A stretch of DNA of 64,000 bases. Origin: Micromonospora sediminimaris. GTDB taxonomy: Bacteria; Actinomycetota; Actinomycetes; Mycobacteriales; Micromonosporaceae. The position numbers and the translations under genes are program-made. Under the pieces are notes generated by a model, which saw only the letters and a list, made by a program, of their open reading frames with translations, was not told where the DNA came from and ran no database searches. Location of the stretch: positions 186,001 to 250,000 of the forward strand of contig FOLJ01000006.1 in NCBI GenBank assembly GCA_900112325.1, in the 5' to 3' direction. Below are positions 34,263 through 43,566 of the stretch, piece after piece (the stretch's first letter is position 1; each line of letters starts with the position of its first letter).

Positions 34263-35924
34263 ATGGGTGGTGCGGTGAGCAGAGGCGCGCAACTGCTCGG
34301 TGAGCGGTACCGGCTCATCGAACAGCTCGGCGCGGGCGGCATGTCGGTGGTCTGGCGCGGCTACGACGAGGTGCTCGGCCGGCAGGTGGCGGTCAAGGTG
34401 CTCGCGTCCCGGCTGGCCAGCGACCGCGCGTTTCGGCACCGGATCCGGATCGAGGCCCAGGCCGCCGCCCGGCTCTGCCACCCCAACATCACAAACGTGT
34501 ACGACTACGGCGAGTCCGTGCAGGTCGGGTTGACCGTGCCGTACGTGGTGATGGAACTGATCGACGGCGGTCCGCTGACCGCGAGGTTGGCCCGGGACGG
34601 ACGCCTGCCGTGGCGGGAGGCGGTGGCGGTGGCGGCCGAGGTCGCCTCCGCGCTGGCCACCGCGCACGCCCGGGGCGTGGTGCACCGCGACGTGACCCCC
34701 GGCAACGTGATGCTCACCGCGACCGGGGTGAAGGTGGTCGACTTCGGCATCTCCGCGCTGGTCGGTGAGAGCGAGAAGGGGCCCGACGGCAACCTGCTCG
34801 GCACCCCGGCGTATCTCGCGCCGGAACGGCTCGACAACGGCCAGGTCAGCCCGGCCACCGACGTGTACGCGGTCGGGCTGCTGCTGTACCGGATGCTCAC
34901 CGGTCGGCTGCCCTGGCAGGCCGACACCACCACCCAGATGCTGCGCGCCCACATGTACCGCGAGCCGGAGCCGATGCCCGACGTGCCGGGCCTGCCCGGT
35001 GCCGTCGCCGACCTCGTGCAGCGCTGCCTGGCGAAGCGGCCGGCGGATCGTCCGGCCACCGCAGAGCTGGCCCGGGTCCTCGCGGAGGCGGCCGGCAAGG
35101 TGCCGACGGTGCCGGTGGGCACCGGCGTGGGTGACATCGGTCCGTCGTCGCTGGCCGACGCCGGTACCACGATCCTGCCCTGGTCCGCGGCGACCGACGC
35201 GCTGCCCCTGGCCGGCCTGCGCACCCGGCGCCGGCTGAACCGCAGGCGCCGGATCGAGGCGGTGACGGCCGCCGCCGGGCTGATGGCCGTCACGGCGGCG
35301 GTCTGGGGGGTCACGTCGCACAGCTCCGCCAGCGGTGGAATCGATCAGCCGACCCAGGCACGCATCGGCGGCGAACAGGAGATTCCCTGCCAGGTGACGT
35401 ACGCGCTGCGCAAGGATTCCGGCAAGGACTTCACCGCGGAACTGAGCCTGACCAACACCGGCGATCGTGAACTGCGCGACTGGACCATGAGCTTCGCGTT
35501 CCCCGGCGAGCAGCAGGTGACCGACGCGACACCGGTGCCGGTGCGGCAACAGGGCCGGTCGGTGGCGGTGCAACCGGTCCCGCAGCGGCCGGCGCTGGCA
35601 CCGGGTGCCACCGAGAAGGTGAACCTGACCGGGCGGTACTCCGGGACGAACCCGCTGCCGGTGGAGTTCCGGATCGGCACGGCGGTGTGCGGGGTTCAGG
35701 TCTCCGGGGTCGCTGGCACCGCGCCCACCACCAAACCGGCACCCACCAAGTCGGCCACGGCCAAGACGGTGAAGGCGACGGCCGGCAAGGCCGGGTCCGG
35801 TGACTCGAAACCCAAGGCGAAGAAGCCCAAGGCCGAGAAGGCCAAGCCGGACGACGGCAAGGCGAAGGGCAAGGGTGGAGGGAAGCCGCAGCCGGACAAG
35901 CCTGGCAAGGGCTCCAGCCGGTGA
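34263..35924 (+). CDS. Ser/Thr protein kinase with CBM2-like ectodomain
   Basis: A 553-residue protein. The kinase domain (about 15-275) has Gly-rich GAGGMSVV, VAVKVL, HRDVTPGN (catalytic Asp143, with Thr145 where Lys usually sits), DFG and LAPERL. One transmembrane helix follows (about 334-352). The extracellular domain lies between Cys376 and Cys476 and has the pattern of a family 2 carbohydrate-binding module (FTAELSLTNTGDRELRDWTMSFAFPGEQQV, ALAPGATEKVNLTGRYSG). The tail is Lys/Pro-rich. The kinase may sense wall or external polysaccharide. The GTG at 34275 is an alternative start. Confidence 0.87.
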   Translation: MGGAVSRGAQLLGERYRLIEQLGAGGMSVVWRGYDEVLGRQVAVKVLASRLASDRAFRHRIRIEAQAAARLCHPNITNVYDYGESVQVGLTVPYVVMELIDGGPLTARLARDGRLPWREAVAVAAEVASALATAHARGVVHRDVTPGNVMLTATGVKVVDFGISALVGESEKGPDGNLLGTPAYLAPERLDNGQVSPATDVYAVGLLLYRMLTGRLPWQADTTTQMLRAHMYREPEPMPDVPGLPGAVADLVQRCLAKRPADRPATAELARVLAEAAGKVPTVPVGTGVGDIGPSSLADAGTTILPWSAATDALPLAGLRTRRRLNRRRRIEAVTAAAGLMAVTAAVWGVTSHSSASGGIDQPTQARIGGEQEIPCQVTYALRKDSGKDFTAELSLTNTGDRELRDWTMSFAFPGEQQVTDATPVPVRQQGRSVAVQPVPQRPALAPGATEKVNLTGRYSGTNPLPVEFRIGTAVCGVQVSGVAGTAPTTKPAPTKSATAKTVKATAGKAGSGDSKPKAKKPKAEKAKPDDGKAKGKGGGKPQPDKPGKGSSR

Positions 35925-35933
35925 GTTGAGCGG

Positions 35934-36605
35934 TCAGGACAGCGCGGCGAAACGCTGGATCTGTTCGATGGTTCCCTCCACGATGAGGATGGTGTCCTCG
36001 GTGAGGTCCAGGACGTGCGAGGCGTACCGGTACCGGTTCTCGCCCGGCCGCTTCACCCCGATCACCCGTACGCCGTAGCGGTCCAGCAGTTGAATCTCGC
36101 TGGTCGGGCGACCGGCGAGCGACCGCGGAACGCGGACCCGTGCCACTGCGAAGGCCTCATCGAACTCCACGAAGTCGAGCGTCCGGCTGATGATCAAATG
36201 GGCGAGCCGCTCGCCGGTCTCCGCCTCGGGAAAGATCACGCGGTGCGCGCCGACCGAGGAGAGGATCTTCGCGTGCTGCCCCGATGTCGCCCGGGCCCAG
36301 ATCTGCGGAATGCCCAATTCCACAAGCGCGAGCACGGTGAGCACGCTGGCCTCGACGGAGGCGCCGATGGCCACCACCACCCGGGGCAGGTCGGTCAGGC
36401 CGAGCTGGCGCAGCGCGCCCTCGTCGGTGGCGTCGGCCTGCGCCACCTGGTCGAGCATCGACGACCACTTCTGCACCTGCTGAGCGTCCCGGTCGATGGC
36501 CAGCACCTCGCGGCCGAGGGCGGAGAGCGATTCGGCCAGATGGCTGCCGAACCGGCCGAGGCCGATCACGGCGATGCCGCCCGGGTCCGATTTCCTATCC
36601 GACAA
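35934..36605 (-). CDS. trkA: Potassium uptake regulatory protein, TrkA/KtrA type
   Basis: A 223-residue RCK protein. The N-terminal Rossmann domain (IAVIGLGRFGSHLAESLSALGREVLAID) binds nucleotide, and the C-terminal TrkA_C domain (about 140-220) includes LLDRYGVRVIGVKRPG. It forms a cytoplasmic ring that gates the partner channel. It overlaps the transporter gene by 11 nt in the same orientation. Nucleotide or c-di-AMP control is known for relatives, not shown here. Confidence 0.9.
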   Translation of the reverse strand: MSDRKSDPGGIAVIGLGRFGSHLAESLSALGREVLAIDRDAQQVQKWSSMLDQVAQADATDEGALRQLGLTDLPRVVVAIGASVEASVLTVLALVELGIPQIWARATSGQHAKILSSVGAHRVIFPEAETGERLAHLIISRTLDFVEFDEAFAVARVRVPRSLAGRPTSEIQLLDRYGVRVIGVKRPGENRYRYASHVLDLTEDTILIVEGTIEQIQRFAALS

Positions 36606-37929
36606 TGGGTTGCTCCTCTGGGTATCGGTACAGCCGACGTCGGGTGTTCAGCGCGATCGCCGAGCCGAAGGTGAGCGGCCCGACCCGGCCGACGTACATG
36701 AGCACGGTCAGCAGGAACTGGCCACCGTCGGACAGGGAGGACAGGACGCCCACCGAGAGCCCGGTGGTGCTGAACGCCGACGTGACCTCGAACAACGCGG
36801 CGTAGAACGGAAGCTTGTCGGTCATCGCGATCAGCGTGGCGGTCCCGCCGGCCACGATCGCGACGCTGAGCAGCGCGACGGTGAGGGCCTGCCGCTGACT
36901 GGCGGTGGCGATCCGACGGTGACCGACCGTGACGTCCGGCTCGCCGCGGACCTCCGCCCAGATGACGAAGGCGAGCAGGAAGAAGGTGGAGACCTTGATC
37001 CCACCGGCGGTGCTGGCGCTGCCGCCGCCAATGAACATCAGCCCGATCAGCAGGACGTGGCTCTCCTCGCGGAGCAGGCCGGTCGGCACCACCTCGAAGC
37101 CGCCGGTGCGGGCCAACGCGATCTGCGTGAACGCGGCCACCACCTTGCCGGGTACGTCGTACTGGCCGACGGTCCACGGGTTGGCCCACTCGGCGGACAG
37201 GAACGCGACCGCACCGAACACGACAAGCGCCGCGCTGCCCCAGATGGTCAGCTTGGTGGCGACCGCCCAGCGCGCCGGCTGCCGCCACTCGCGGACCGCT
37301 TCGAACAGGGCCGGGAAGCCGAGACCGCCGACGATCGCGCCGAGGGCCAACGGCAGGCTGATCCACGGGTCACGGGAGAAGGCCAACAGCCCGTCGGGGT
37401 AGAGCGAGAATCCGCAGTTGTTGAAGGCCTGGATGGAGTGGAACGCGGCGGACCAGAGGGACTGCCGGAATGGCTGGTCGTAGCCCAGCCAGAGCCGCCC
37501 GGTGACGACGACGGTCATCGCCAGCTCGCAGGCGAAGACCGTGGTGGCGATGCGCAGCAGCAGTCGGCGTACGTCGCCGATCCCGTACTCCGCGGTCTCG
37601 GCCCGCAACAGCAGCCGGTTGTGCAGCCCGAGCCGCCGGGACACGGTGAGGATCACCAGCGCGGCACCGGTCAGGATGCCGAGCCCACCCAACTGGGTGA
37701 GCACGGTGATGAGCGCCAGCCCGGAGCCGGACCAGTAGTTCGGGGTGTCGGTGACGGTAAGGCCGGTCACCGAGATGGCCGACGTGGCGGTGAACAGCGC
37801 GGTCATGAACGAGGTGTGCTGGTACTCGATGGTCATCGGCCGCAGCATCAACAGGCCGGTGCCGATCAGGATCGCCACCAGGAAGACCAGCGGCACGAGC
37901 CGCACCGGGTGACGAAGAAACCGACGCAC
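36595..37929 (-). CDS. trkH: Potassium transporter, TrkH/KtrB type
   Basis: A 444-residue integral membrane protein of the HKT/Trk/Ktr family with four M1-P-M2 repeats. Filter-like segments visible are ATSAISVTGLTV, FNNCGFSLYP, GGSASTAGGIKVSTFF and FSTTGLSVG, each with the central Gly of the selectivity filter. It takes up K+ (and possibly Na+) across the inner membrane. The TrkA/KtrA gene follows with overlap, forming the complete system. The naming between Trk and Ktr is a convention. Confidence 0.92.
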   Translation of the reverse strand: MRRFLRHPVRLVPLVFLVAILIGTGLLMLRPMTIEYQHTSFMTALFTATSAISVTGLTVTDTPNYWSGSGLALITVLTQLGGLGILTGAALVILTVSRRLGLHNRLLLRAETAEYGIGDVRRLLLRIATTVFACELAMTVVVTGRLWLGYDQPFRQSLWSAAFHSIQAFNNCGFSLYPDGLLAFSRDPWISLPLALGAIVGGLGFPALFEAVREWRQPARWAVATKLTIWGSAALVVFGAVAFLSAEWANPWTVGQYDVPGKVVAAFTQIALARTGGFEVVPTGLLREESHVLLIGLMFIGGGSASTAGGIKVSTFFLLAFVIWAEVRGEPDVTVGHRRIATASQRQALTVALLSVAIVAGGTATLIAMTDKLPFYAALFEVTSAFSTTGLSVGVLSSLSDGGQFLLTVLMYVGRVGPLTFGSAIALNTRRRLYRYPEEQPIVG

Positions 37930-38028
37930 CAGACAATCTTCCGATTCTGCGCGCGGTTCCGGGCCTGAACCGACATCCCGACGCCCCGCACCCCGGGCCC
38001 GCCCTTGCTCTGCCCCGTCCCGGTCTAG

Positions 38029-38313
38029 CCGGCAACTTCGGGGATACTGCGGCCTCGGGCGCTGGCGACCCTGGCCGACCAGATCACCGACGCCCGGGTC
38101 GCGGAGGCCGGCGTGCCGATGACCGTGGCCGGCCTGTATCCGTCACTGCACCTCAACCTCGGTGACTGCTACCGCAGACTGGGTGATCTCGACCTGGCCC
38201 GCGCCCACCTCCACCGCGCGGAGGCGGGGATGGCCGAGCTCGCTGACGACGACTACGGCCGGTTGATCAAGAGTGGCCTGGACCGACTGGCCGAGCAGCT
38301 GACCGCCGGGTAG
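38029..38313 (+). pseudogene. TPR protein remnant (C-terminal end)
   Basis: An in-frame stretch of 94 codons that reads like the end of a tetratricopeptide protein (YPSLHLNLGDCYRRLGDLDLARAHLHRAEAGM, then GRLIKSGLDRLAEQLTAG). There is no plausible start at a normal distance: upstream stands TAG (38026-38028), and ATG at 38113 would cut the first repeat. It is probably a decayed gene fragment. The 325 bp after it (38314-38638) hold only the liv promoter region. Confidence 0.5.
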
Positions 38314-38571
38314 GAAACAGGCCGCCGTCCCACGAGACACCGCAACCTGTGCCTTCGGCTGGCCCGGACGCCCCGACATGCCGCAACTCGTCGTCGCCGG
38401 AGAGCGTTCGCGAGTGGGCGGCGGACCGTGGCGGGGGGCGACACATGACGGCCGCGAACCGTGGCAGCGGGCGACCGCCGTTGTGCTGGGCCGGTGCGCC
38501 CGGGCTCCGGGCTTGTAAGTGCCGGCCACCTCGGCCCGGTTACTTGTGTGTTTCGACCACATGGCCCGTGG

Positions 38572-38607
38572 GTGACGTCACTTCTAGCGTGAGCCGACAC
38601 ATAAGGT
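38572..38607 (+). promoter_or_regulatory. Candidate liv promoter region with GTGACGTCAC palindrome
   Basis: GTGACGTCAC (38572-38581) is a perfect 10-bp palindrome that overlaps the -35 zone of a possible -10 TAAGGT (38602-38607). The start of transcription would be near 38614, 25 nt before the substrate-binding protein. It could be an operator for a regulator not encoded nearby. Confidence 0.3.
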
Positions 38608-38638
38608 TCCTCCCTCTGAGTCCTCACGTGGAGTCGCA

Positions 38639-39844
38639 ATGACGGTCCGGACGACACGGCGGGTGTTCATCTCCGCCGCCACGATGATGGCCGCGGCGAT
38701 CGCCGCCACGGCCTGTGGCAGCCCTCAGGACACCGCCAACGGCGGCGGCGACAGCGCCGCCCCGGTGAAGGTTGGTCTGGTCTACTCCCAGTCGGGAGCG
38801 CTGGCCAGTTACGGAAAGCAGTACATCGAGGGGTTCAGGGCCGGCCTGGACTTCGCCACCGACGGCACCAACAAGGTCGGCGACCGCACGATCGAGATCA
38901 CCGAGGTCGACGACGCCGGTGATCCGGCGAAGGCGGTCTCCGCGGCCAAGGATCTGATCGGCAAGGGCAACAAGATCATCGCTGGTTCGACGGCCTCGGG
39001 CGTGGCGCTCCAGGTCGCCCCGATCGCCGCGCAGAACAAGGTGCTGTTCATCTCCGGCCCGGCCGCCACCGACGCGGTGACCGGCGCGAACAAGTACACG
39101 TTCCGCTCCGGCCGGCAGTCGTACCAGGACGTGGTGACCGCGAAGTCGTTCATCGGCGACCCGGCCGGCAAGAAGGTGGTGGTTTTCGCCCAGGACGGCG
39201 CCTTCGGCGACGCCAACGAGGCCGCGGTCAAGGCCGTCATCGGTGGAGCCGGCGCGAGCGTCAGCGCCGTCCGGGCGCCGGCCAGCGCGACCGAGTTCAC
39301 CCCGTTCGCCAGCCAGATCAAGTCCGCCAAGCCGGACCTGCTCTTCGTGGCCTGGGCCGGTACCACCGCCCCGGCCATGTGGCAGACCCTGGACCAGCAG
39401 GGCGTGCTCACCTCCACCACGGTCGTCACGGGCCTGGACATCCGCACCTCCTGGCCGACCTTCGGTGCCGCCGGCAGCAAGATCTCCTTCCTGTCGCACT
39501 ACTTCGACGGGGCCAGCGACACCGAGGCGGCCAAGGCCGCGAAGGCGAAGGTCCCCGGCGGCACGCTCGACCTGTTCCACCCGGACGGGTTCGCCGCCGC
39601 GCAGATGGTGGTCCGCGCCGTGACCGAGGGTGGCGACGACGTCGAGAAGATGGTCACCGCGCTGGAGGGCTGGAGCTTCGAGAGCGTCAAGGGCAGCATG
39701 ACCATCCGTGCCGAGGACCACGCGCTGCTCCAGCCGATGTACCAGGCGAGCCTGACCGGAAGCGGCGACACGTTCACCGCGACCGCTCAGAAGGCGCTCA
39801 CCGGTGACGAGACCGCGCCGCCGGTCCAGGCAATGAAGGGCTGA
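38639..39844 (+). CDS. livK: Branched-chain amino-acid-type ABC substrate-binding lipoprotein
   Basis: A 401-residue lipoprotein. The signal ends in the lipobox ATAC-GS (Cys near residue 26), and a type I periplasmic binding fold of the LivJ/LivK family follows (VKVGLVYSQSGALASYGKQYIEGF). It binds a small ligand outside the membrane. The family also includes binders of amides, urea and aromatic acids, so the ligand is not settled. It is the first gene of a complete five-gene liv-type operon. Confidence 0.88.
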   Translation: MTVRTTRRVFISAATMMAAAIAATACGSPQDTANGGGDSAAPVKVGLVYSQSGALASYGKQYIEGFRAGLDFATDGTNKVGDRTIEITEVDDAGDPAKAVSAAKDLIGKGNKIIAGSTASGVALQVAPIAAQNKVLFISGPAATDAVTGANKYTFRSGRQSYQDVVTAKSFIGDPAGKKVVVFAQDGAFGDANEAAVKAVIGGAGASVSAVRAPASATEFTPFASQIKSAKPDLLFVAWAGTTAPAMWQTLDQQGVLTSTTVVTGLDIRTSWPTFGAAGSKISFLSHYFDGASDTEAAKAAKAKVPGGTLDLFHPDGFAAAQMVVRAVTEGGDDVEKMVTALEGWSFESVKGSMTIRAEDHALLQPMYQASLTGSGDTFTATAQKALTGDETAPPVQAMKG

Positions 39845-39850
39845 CGCGAG

Positions 39851-40594
39851 ATGCTCGCCACCCGCGGTCTGACCTGGCGGATCGGTGAGGTCTCCATCGT
39901 CGACTCCGTCTATCTGGACCTGGCACCCGGGGAGTTCCTCGGCGTGATCGGTCCCAACGGCGCCGGCAAGACCTCACTGTTCAACCTGATCACCGGCCTG
40001 CGCCGAGCCACCGAAGGCCGGGTGACCCTGGACGGGCAGGACATCTCCGCCCTGCCGCCGTACCGGCGGGCCCGGCTGGGCCTGGGCCGTACGTTCCAGG
40101 CGTCCTCGGTGTTCGGTTCGTTGAGCGTGCGGGAGAACGTCCGGCTCGCCGTGCAGGCACACCGCGGGGGTTCGCTGAAGCTGTGGCGGCGGGCGGCGGC
40201 CGACCGGGAGGTCGCCGCCGCCGCCGACGCGGCGCTCGACCGGGTCGGCCTGGCCCACCGGGGTACGGCGTTGGCCGGCACCCTCGCCCACGGCGAGAAG
40301 CGGAAGCTGGAGATCGCCCTGCTGCTGGCCGGCGAGCCACGGGTGATGCTGCTCGACGAGCCGATGGCCGGGGTCAGCGCCGAGGACGTGCCGGAACTGG
40401 TCCAGGTGATCCGTGCGTTGACCGGGGACAGCGGTCGAGCGGTGCTGATGGTGGAGCACCACATGGACGTGATCCTCGAACTGGCCGACCGGATCGCCGT
40501 GATGCACCACGGCGCGTTGCTGGCGTGCGACACGCCGGAGACAGTGATGGCCAACCCGACCGTACAAGAGGCCTACCTCGGGGAGTCGCTGTGA
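39851..40594 (+). CDS. livG: Branched-chain amino-acid-type ABC transporter ATPase
   Basis: A 247-residue ABC ATPase of the LivG type: Walker A GPNGAGKTSL, Q-loop TFQASSVFG, signature LAHGEKRKLEIALLL (less canonical than LSGGQ), Walker B VMLLDEPMAGVS and switch His in VEHHMDVI. The Ala-rich insert after residue 100 is typical of LivG. It energises transport by ATP hydrolysis with LivF. It starts 6 bp after the binding protein and overlaps livF (GTGA). Confidence 0.92.
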   Translation: MLATRGLTWRIGEVSIVDSVYLDLAPGEFLGVIGPNGAGKTSLFNLITGLRRATEGRVTLDGQDISALPPYRRARLGLGRTFQASSVFGSLSVRENVRLAVQAHRGGSLKLWRRAAADREVAAAADAALDRVGLAHRGTALAGTLAHGEKRKLEIALLLAGEPRVMLLDEPMAGVSAEDVPELVQVIRALTGDSGRAVLMVEHHMDVILELADRIAVMHHGALLACDTPETVMANPTVQEAYLGESL

Positions 40595-41367
40595 GCGAAC
40601 CCGTATTGACCGTGGAGGATCTGTCGGTCCGGATCGCCGGGCTGCACATCCTCCAGGGAGTGTCGTTCACGGTCGCGCCGACCGGGGTCACCGTGCTGCT
40701 CGGCCGCAACGGGGTCGGCAAGACCACCACGCTGCGCGCCGTCGTCGGGCTGACTCCGCGCAGCGGCGAGGTACGCGGCACGGTCCGGATGGGCGCCCGG
40801 AGCCTGCTTTCCCAGCGGACCCACCGCCTGGTCCGCGATGGGCTCGGCTACGTGCCCGAGGACCGCTGCGTCTTCGCCGGACTCACCGTCGCGGAGAACC
40901 TGCGGCTCGCCGAGCGGCGCGGCACCACCGCAGCGTACGACCGGGTGTTCGCACTCTTTCCCGAGCTGGACCGGCGTTCCCGGCAGCGGGCCGGATCGCT
41001 CTCCGGCGGGCAGCAGCAGATGCTCGCCATCGGCCGGGTGCTGCTCAACGACAACCGGCTGCTGCTGGTCGACGAGCCGACCAAGGGGTTGGCGCCGAAG
41101 GTGGTGACCGAGGTGGCCGAGGTGCTGGAACGGGTCGCGGAGTCCGTGCCGGTGCTGCTGGTCGAGCAGAACCTGGCGGTGGTCCGGCGGCTGGCCCGCG
41201 ACGCGGTGGTGCTCGCCGCCGGACGGGTCGCCTGGGCCGGCGACGCCCAGGAGTTGCTGTTGGAAACCGCGCTGACCCGGTCCCTGCTCGGCGTCGGCTC
41301 GGTAGAGGGCCACCAGCCCGCCAGCCAGCCGGCCGCCGCCGCGTCGGCCCCGGAGGACGGCAACTGA
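40591..41367 (+). CDS. livF: Branched-chain amino-acid-type ABC transporter ATPase
   Basis: A 258-residue ABC ATPase of the LivF type: Walker A GRNGVGKTTTL, EDRCVFAGLTVAENL, signature LSGGQQQML, Walker B LLLVDEPTKGLAP and EQNLAVV. The C-terminus has an Ala/Pro-rich tail. The GTG at 40591 overlaps the livG stop; longer readings upstream are antisense artefacts of GC content. The stop overlaps livH (TGATG). Confidence 0.92.
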   Translation: MSEPVLTVEDLSVRIAGLHILQGVSFTVAPTGVTVLLGRNGVGKTTTLRAVVGLTPRSGEVRGTVRMGARSLLSQRTHRLVRDGLGYVPEDRCVFAGLTVAENLRLAERRGTTAAYDRVFALFPELDRRSRQRAGSLSGGQQQMLAIGRVLLNDNRLLLVDEPTKGLAPKVVTEVAEVLERVAESVPVLLVEQNLAVVRRLARDAVVLAAGRVAWAGDAQELLLETALTRSLLGVGSVEGHQPASQPAAAASAPEDGN

Positions 41368-42257
41368 TGGACGCGATCATTCTGCTGACGCTTACCGGGC
41401 TCGGCCTGGCCGCCCTCTACTTCCTGGTCGCCTCCGGGCTGTCGCTGGTCTTCGGCCTGGCCGACGTGCTCAACTTCGCGCACGGGCTGTTCCTCGGCGT
41501 CGGCGCGTACGCCACCTGGTGGGCGGCGGGGAACCTGCCCGGCGCCGGCCCCGACGGCCTCGGTTTCGTGGTCGCGGTCGCCTTCGGGGTGGCCGCCGGC
41601 ACGCTGATGGCGGTGCTTGTCGAGCTGGTGCTGATCCGGCCGCTCTACTCGCGCACCATCGAGCAGGTGCTGGTCACCGTCGGCCTCTCGCTGGCCGGCG
41701 TGGCGTTGTTGCAGGCCACCTGGGGCGCCGACGCCCGACCCTTCCCCCGTCCGGCATGGACCCGCGAGGTGACCTCGATCTTCGGCGCGCAGGTGCCCAA
41801 CGGAGGTCTCCTGCTGATCGTCGCTGCGGCGCTGGTGCTCGGCGCGATCCTCGCCTTCCTCCGCTGGACCCGCTACGGCCTGATCATCCGGGCCGGCGTG
41901 GAGAACCGGGAGATGGTGACCGCGCTGGGCATCGACGTACGCAAGGCGTTCACCCTGGTCTTCGCCATCGGCGGGGCGGCGGCAGCGTTGGCCGGGGCGC
42001 TGGGCAGCGTCTACTTCGGCACCGTCTCGCCGCAGCAGGGCGGCTCGCTGCTGATCTTCGCGTTCATCGTGGTGGTCATCGGCGGCATGGGCTCGGTGGT
42101 CGGGTCCGCGTACGCGGCGGTCGCGGTCGGGCTGCTGCAACAGTTCGTCAACTACTACGGCACCTCCGGACTGGGTGACATCTGCGTGGTGGCGTTGCTG
42201 GCCGTGGTGCTGCTGCTGCGTCCGCAGGGCATCGCCGGGAAGGCGGTTACGGCATGA
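41367..42257 (+). CDS. livH: Branched-chain amino-acid-type ABC permease
   Basis: A 296-residue permease with about eight transmembrane helices. Family marks are GLADVLNFAHGLFLGVGAYATW near the start, the cytoplasmic coupling loop RAGVENREMVTALGIDVRKAF and GGMGSVVGSAYAAVAVGLLQQF. It forms the translocation path with LivM. It begins inside the stop of livF and overlaps livM by 4 nt. Confidence 0.92.
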   Translation: MDAIILLTLTGLGLAALYFLVASGLSLVFGLADVLNFAHGLFLGVGAYATWWAAGNLPGAGPDGLGFVVAVAFGVAAGTLMAVLVELVLIRPLYSRTIEQVLVTVGLSLAGVALLQATWGADARPFPRPAWTREVTSIFGAQVPNGGLLLIVAAALVLGAILAFLRWTRYGLIIRAGVENREMVTALGIDVRKAFTLVFAIGGAAAALAGALGSVYFGTVSPQQGGSLLIFAFIVVVIGGMGSVVGSAYAAVAVGLLQQFVNYYGTSGLGDICVVALLAVVLLLRPQGIAGKAVTA

Positions 42258-43384
42258 CCGAGGTCAAGAGCCCCGAGGTTTCGGCACCACCGGCGGCGGT
42301 GCCCGACGAGTTGACCGAGCAACCAGGCCGCTGGGGCCGGCTCCGCCCGTTCCTGCCGCTGGTCGCGCTGGTGGTGGCGCTGATCCTGCCGTACTCGACG
42401 CTGCACCTGCCGGGCATCTTCGAGGGCGCGCTGAACTCGCCGGGCACCCTGCAACTGCTCGCCGTGTGTCTGGTCTTCGGCGGTCTGGCGGCCGGTTACG
42501 ACCTGCTTTTCGGGCGCACCGGAATGCTCTCCTTCGGCCACGCCCTCTACTTCGCCGCCGGCGTCTACGGCACCGACATCCTGATCACCCGGGCCGGGCT
42601 GCCGCTGTGGCAGGCCGCACCGCTGGCCATCGTGGGCGGAACCATCCTCGCCGGGCTGCTCGGTGCCGTGGCGCTGCGTACGGTCGGCATCGCCTTCGCC
42701 ATGGTGACGCTGGCGTTCGCGCAGGTCGGGGCGATCCTGGTGGCCCGGGACTTCGGTGGCCTCACCGGTGGTGAGGAGGGGCTGCCGCTTGACGTCGCCG
42801 GGCTGCCGGACGGGCTGGTCGGGGTCACCAACACGGTAAACCTGTACTGGTTGGCGCTGGCGTATCTCGTGGTGGTGGTCTTCGTGGTGCACCGGGTCAG
42901 TGGCTCGCCGACCGGGCGGGTGCTGGCCGGGTTGCGCGACGACGAGCGCCGCATCGGCGTGCTCGGGCTGGATCCGTACCGCTTCAAGCTGGTCGCCTTC
43001 ACGCTGGCCGGCGGCTTGGCGGCGGCCGGCGGGGCGGTCTACTGCCTGATCGTCGGCGGTGCCTCGCCGCACATCACCAGCAGCGAGCTGACCCTGTCGC
43101 TGCTGGTGATGGTGGTCCTCGGCGGGCCGGGTACCCGGTGGGGCCCGGTGCTGGGCGGCATCCTCTACATGTACCTGGACCACCGACTGGTGTCGTTCGG
43201 CACCTCCGACGCGGTGAACGCGTTGCCGGCGTTCCTCAGCCGGCCGCTGTCCCAGCCGCTGTTCGTGCTCGGCACGGTCTTCATCCTGGCCGTCTACTTC
43301 TTCCCCGGTGGCCTGGCCAGCCTCGCTCCTCGCCTGGCCCTGCTCCGTGACTCCCTGCGTCCCGGCTCCCGCCAGCGAGGTTGA
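42254..43384 (+). CDS. livM: Branched-chain amino-acid-type ABC permease
   Basis: A 376-residue permease with eight to ten transmembrane helices. Family marks are YDLLFGRTGMLSFGHALYFAAGVYGT, the coupling loop AGLRDDERRIGVLGLDPYRFKL and GGPGTRWGPVLGGILYMYLDHRL. It is the last gene of the liv-type operon and ends at a strong palindrome. Confidence 0.92.
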   Translation: MTEVKSPEVSAPPAAVPDELTEQPGRWGRLRPFLPLVALVVALILPYSTLHLPGIFEGALNSPGTLQLLAVCLVFGGLAAGYDLLFGRTGMLSFGHALYFAAGVYGTDILITRAGLPLWQAAPLAIVGGTILAGLLGAVALRTVGIAFAMVTLAFAQVGAILVARDFGGLTGGEEGLPLDVAGLPDGLVGVTNTVNLYWLALAYLVVVVFVVHRVSGSPTGRVLAGLRDDERRIGVLGLDPYRFKLVAFTLAGGLAAAGGAVYCLIVGGASPHITSSELTLSLLVMVVLGGPGTRWGPVLGGILYMYLDHRLVSFGTSDAVNALPAFLSRPLSQPLFVLGTVFILAVYFFPGGLASLAPRLALLRDSLRPGSRQRG

Positions 43385-43393
43385 TTACGAGGT

Positions 43394-43428
43394 CGGCGGG
43401 ACGGCACGGACGGCGTGCCGTCCCGCCG
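43394..43428 (+). terminator. Terminator hairpin after the liv operon
   Basis: A 15-bp perfect stem, CGGCGGGACGGCACG (43394-43408) with 43414-43428, and a 5-nt loop, 10 bp after the livM stop. It is framed by GATTACGAGGT (43383-43393) and AGCCTCATGATC, relatives of the GATCATGAGGTT palindrome family. Confidence 0.85.
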
Positions 43429-43566
43429 CGCTAGCCTCATGATCGGTGGCCGGACCGTGCTTCGGTCCGGCCAGCCGGGCATCCGGCTGGTCACCGTCGC
43501 GCTGCGGCACGGCGGTGGCGGGTCCGGCCGGGCGCGTGCGGGAAAAGCAGCGACGGGGAGGACGGC

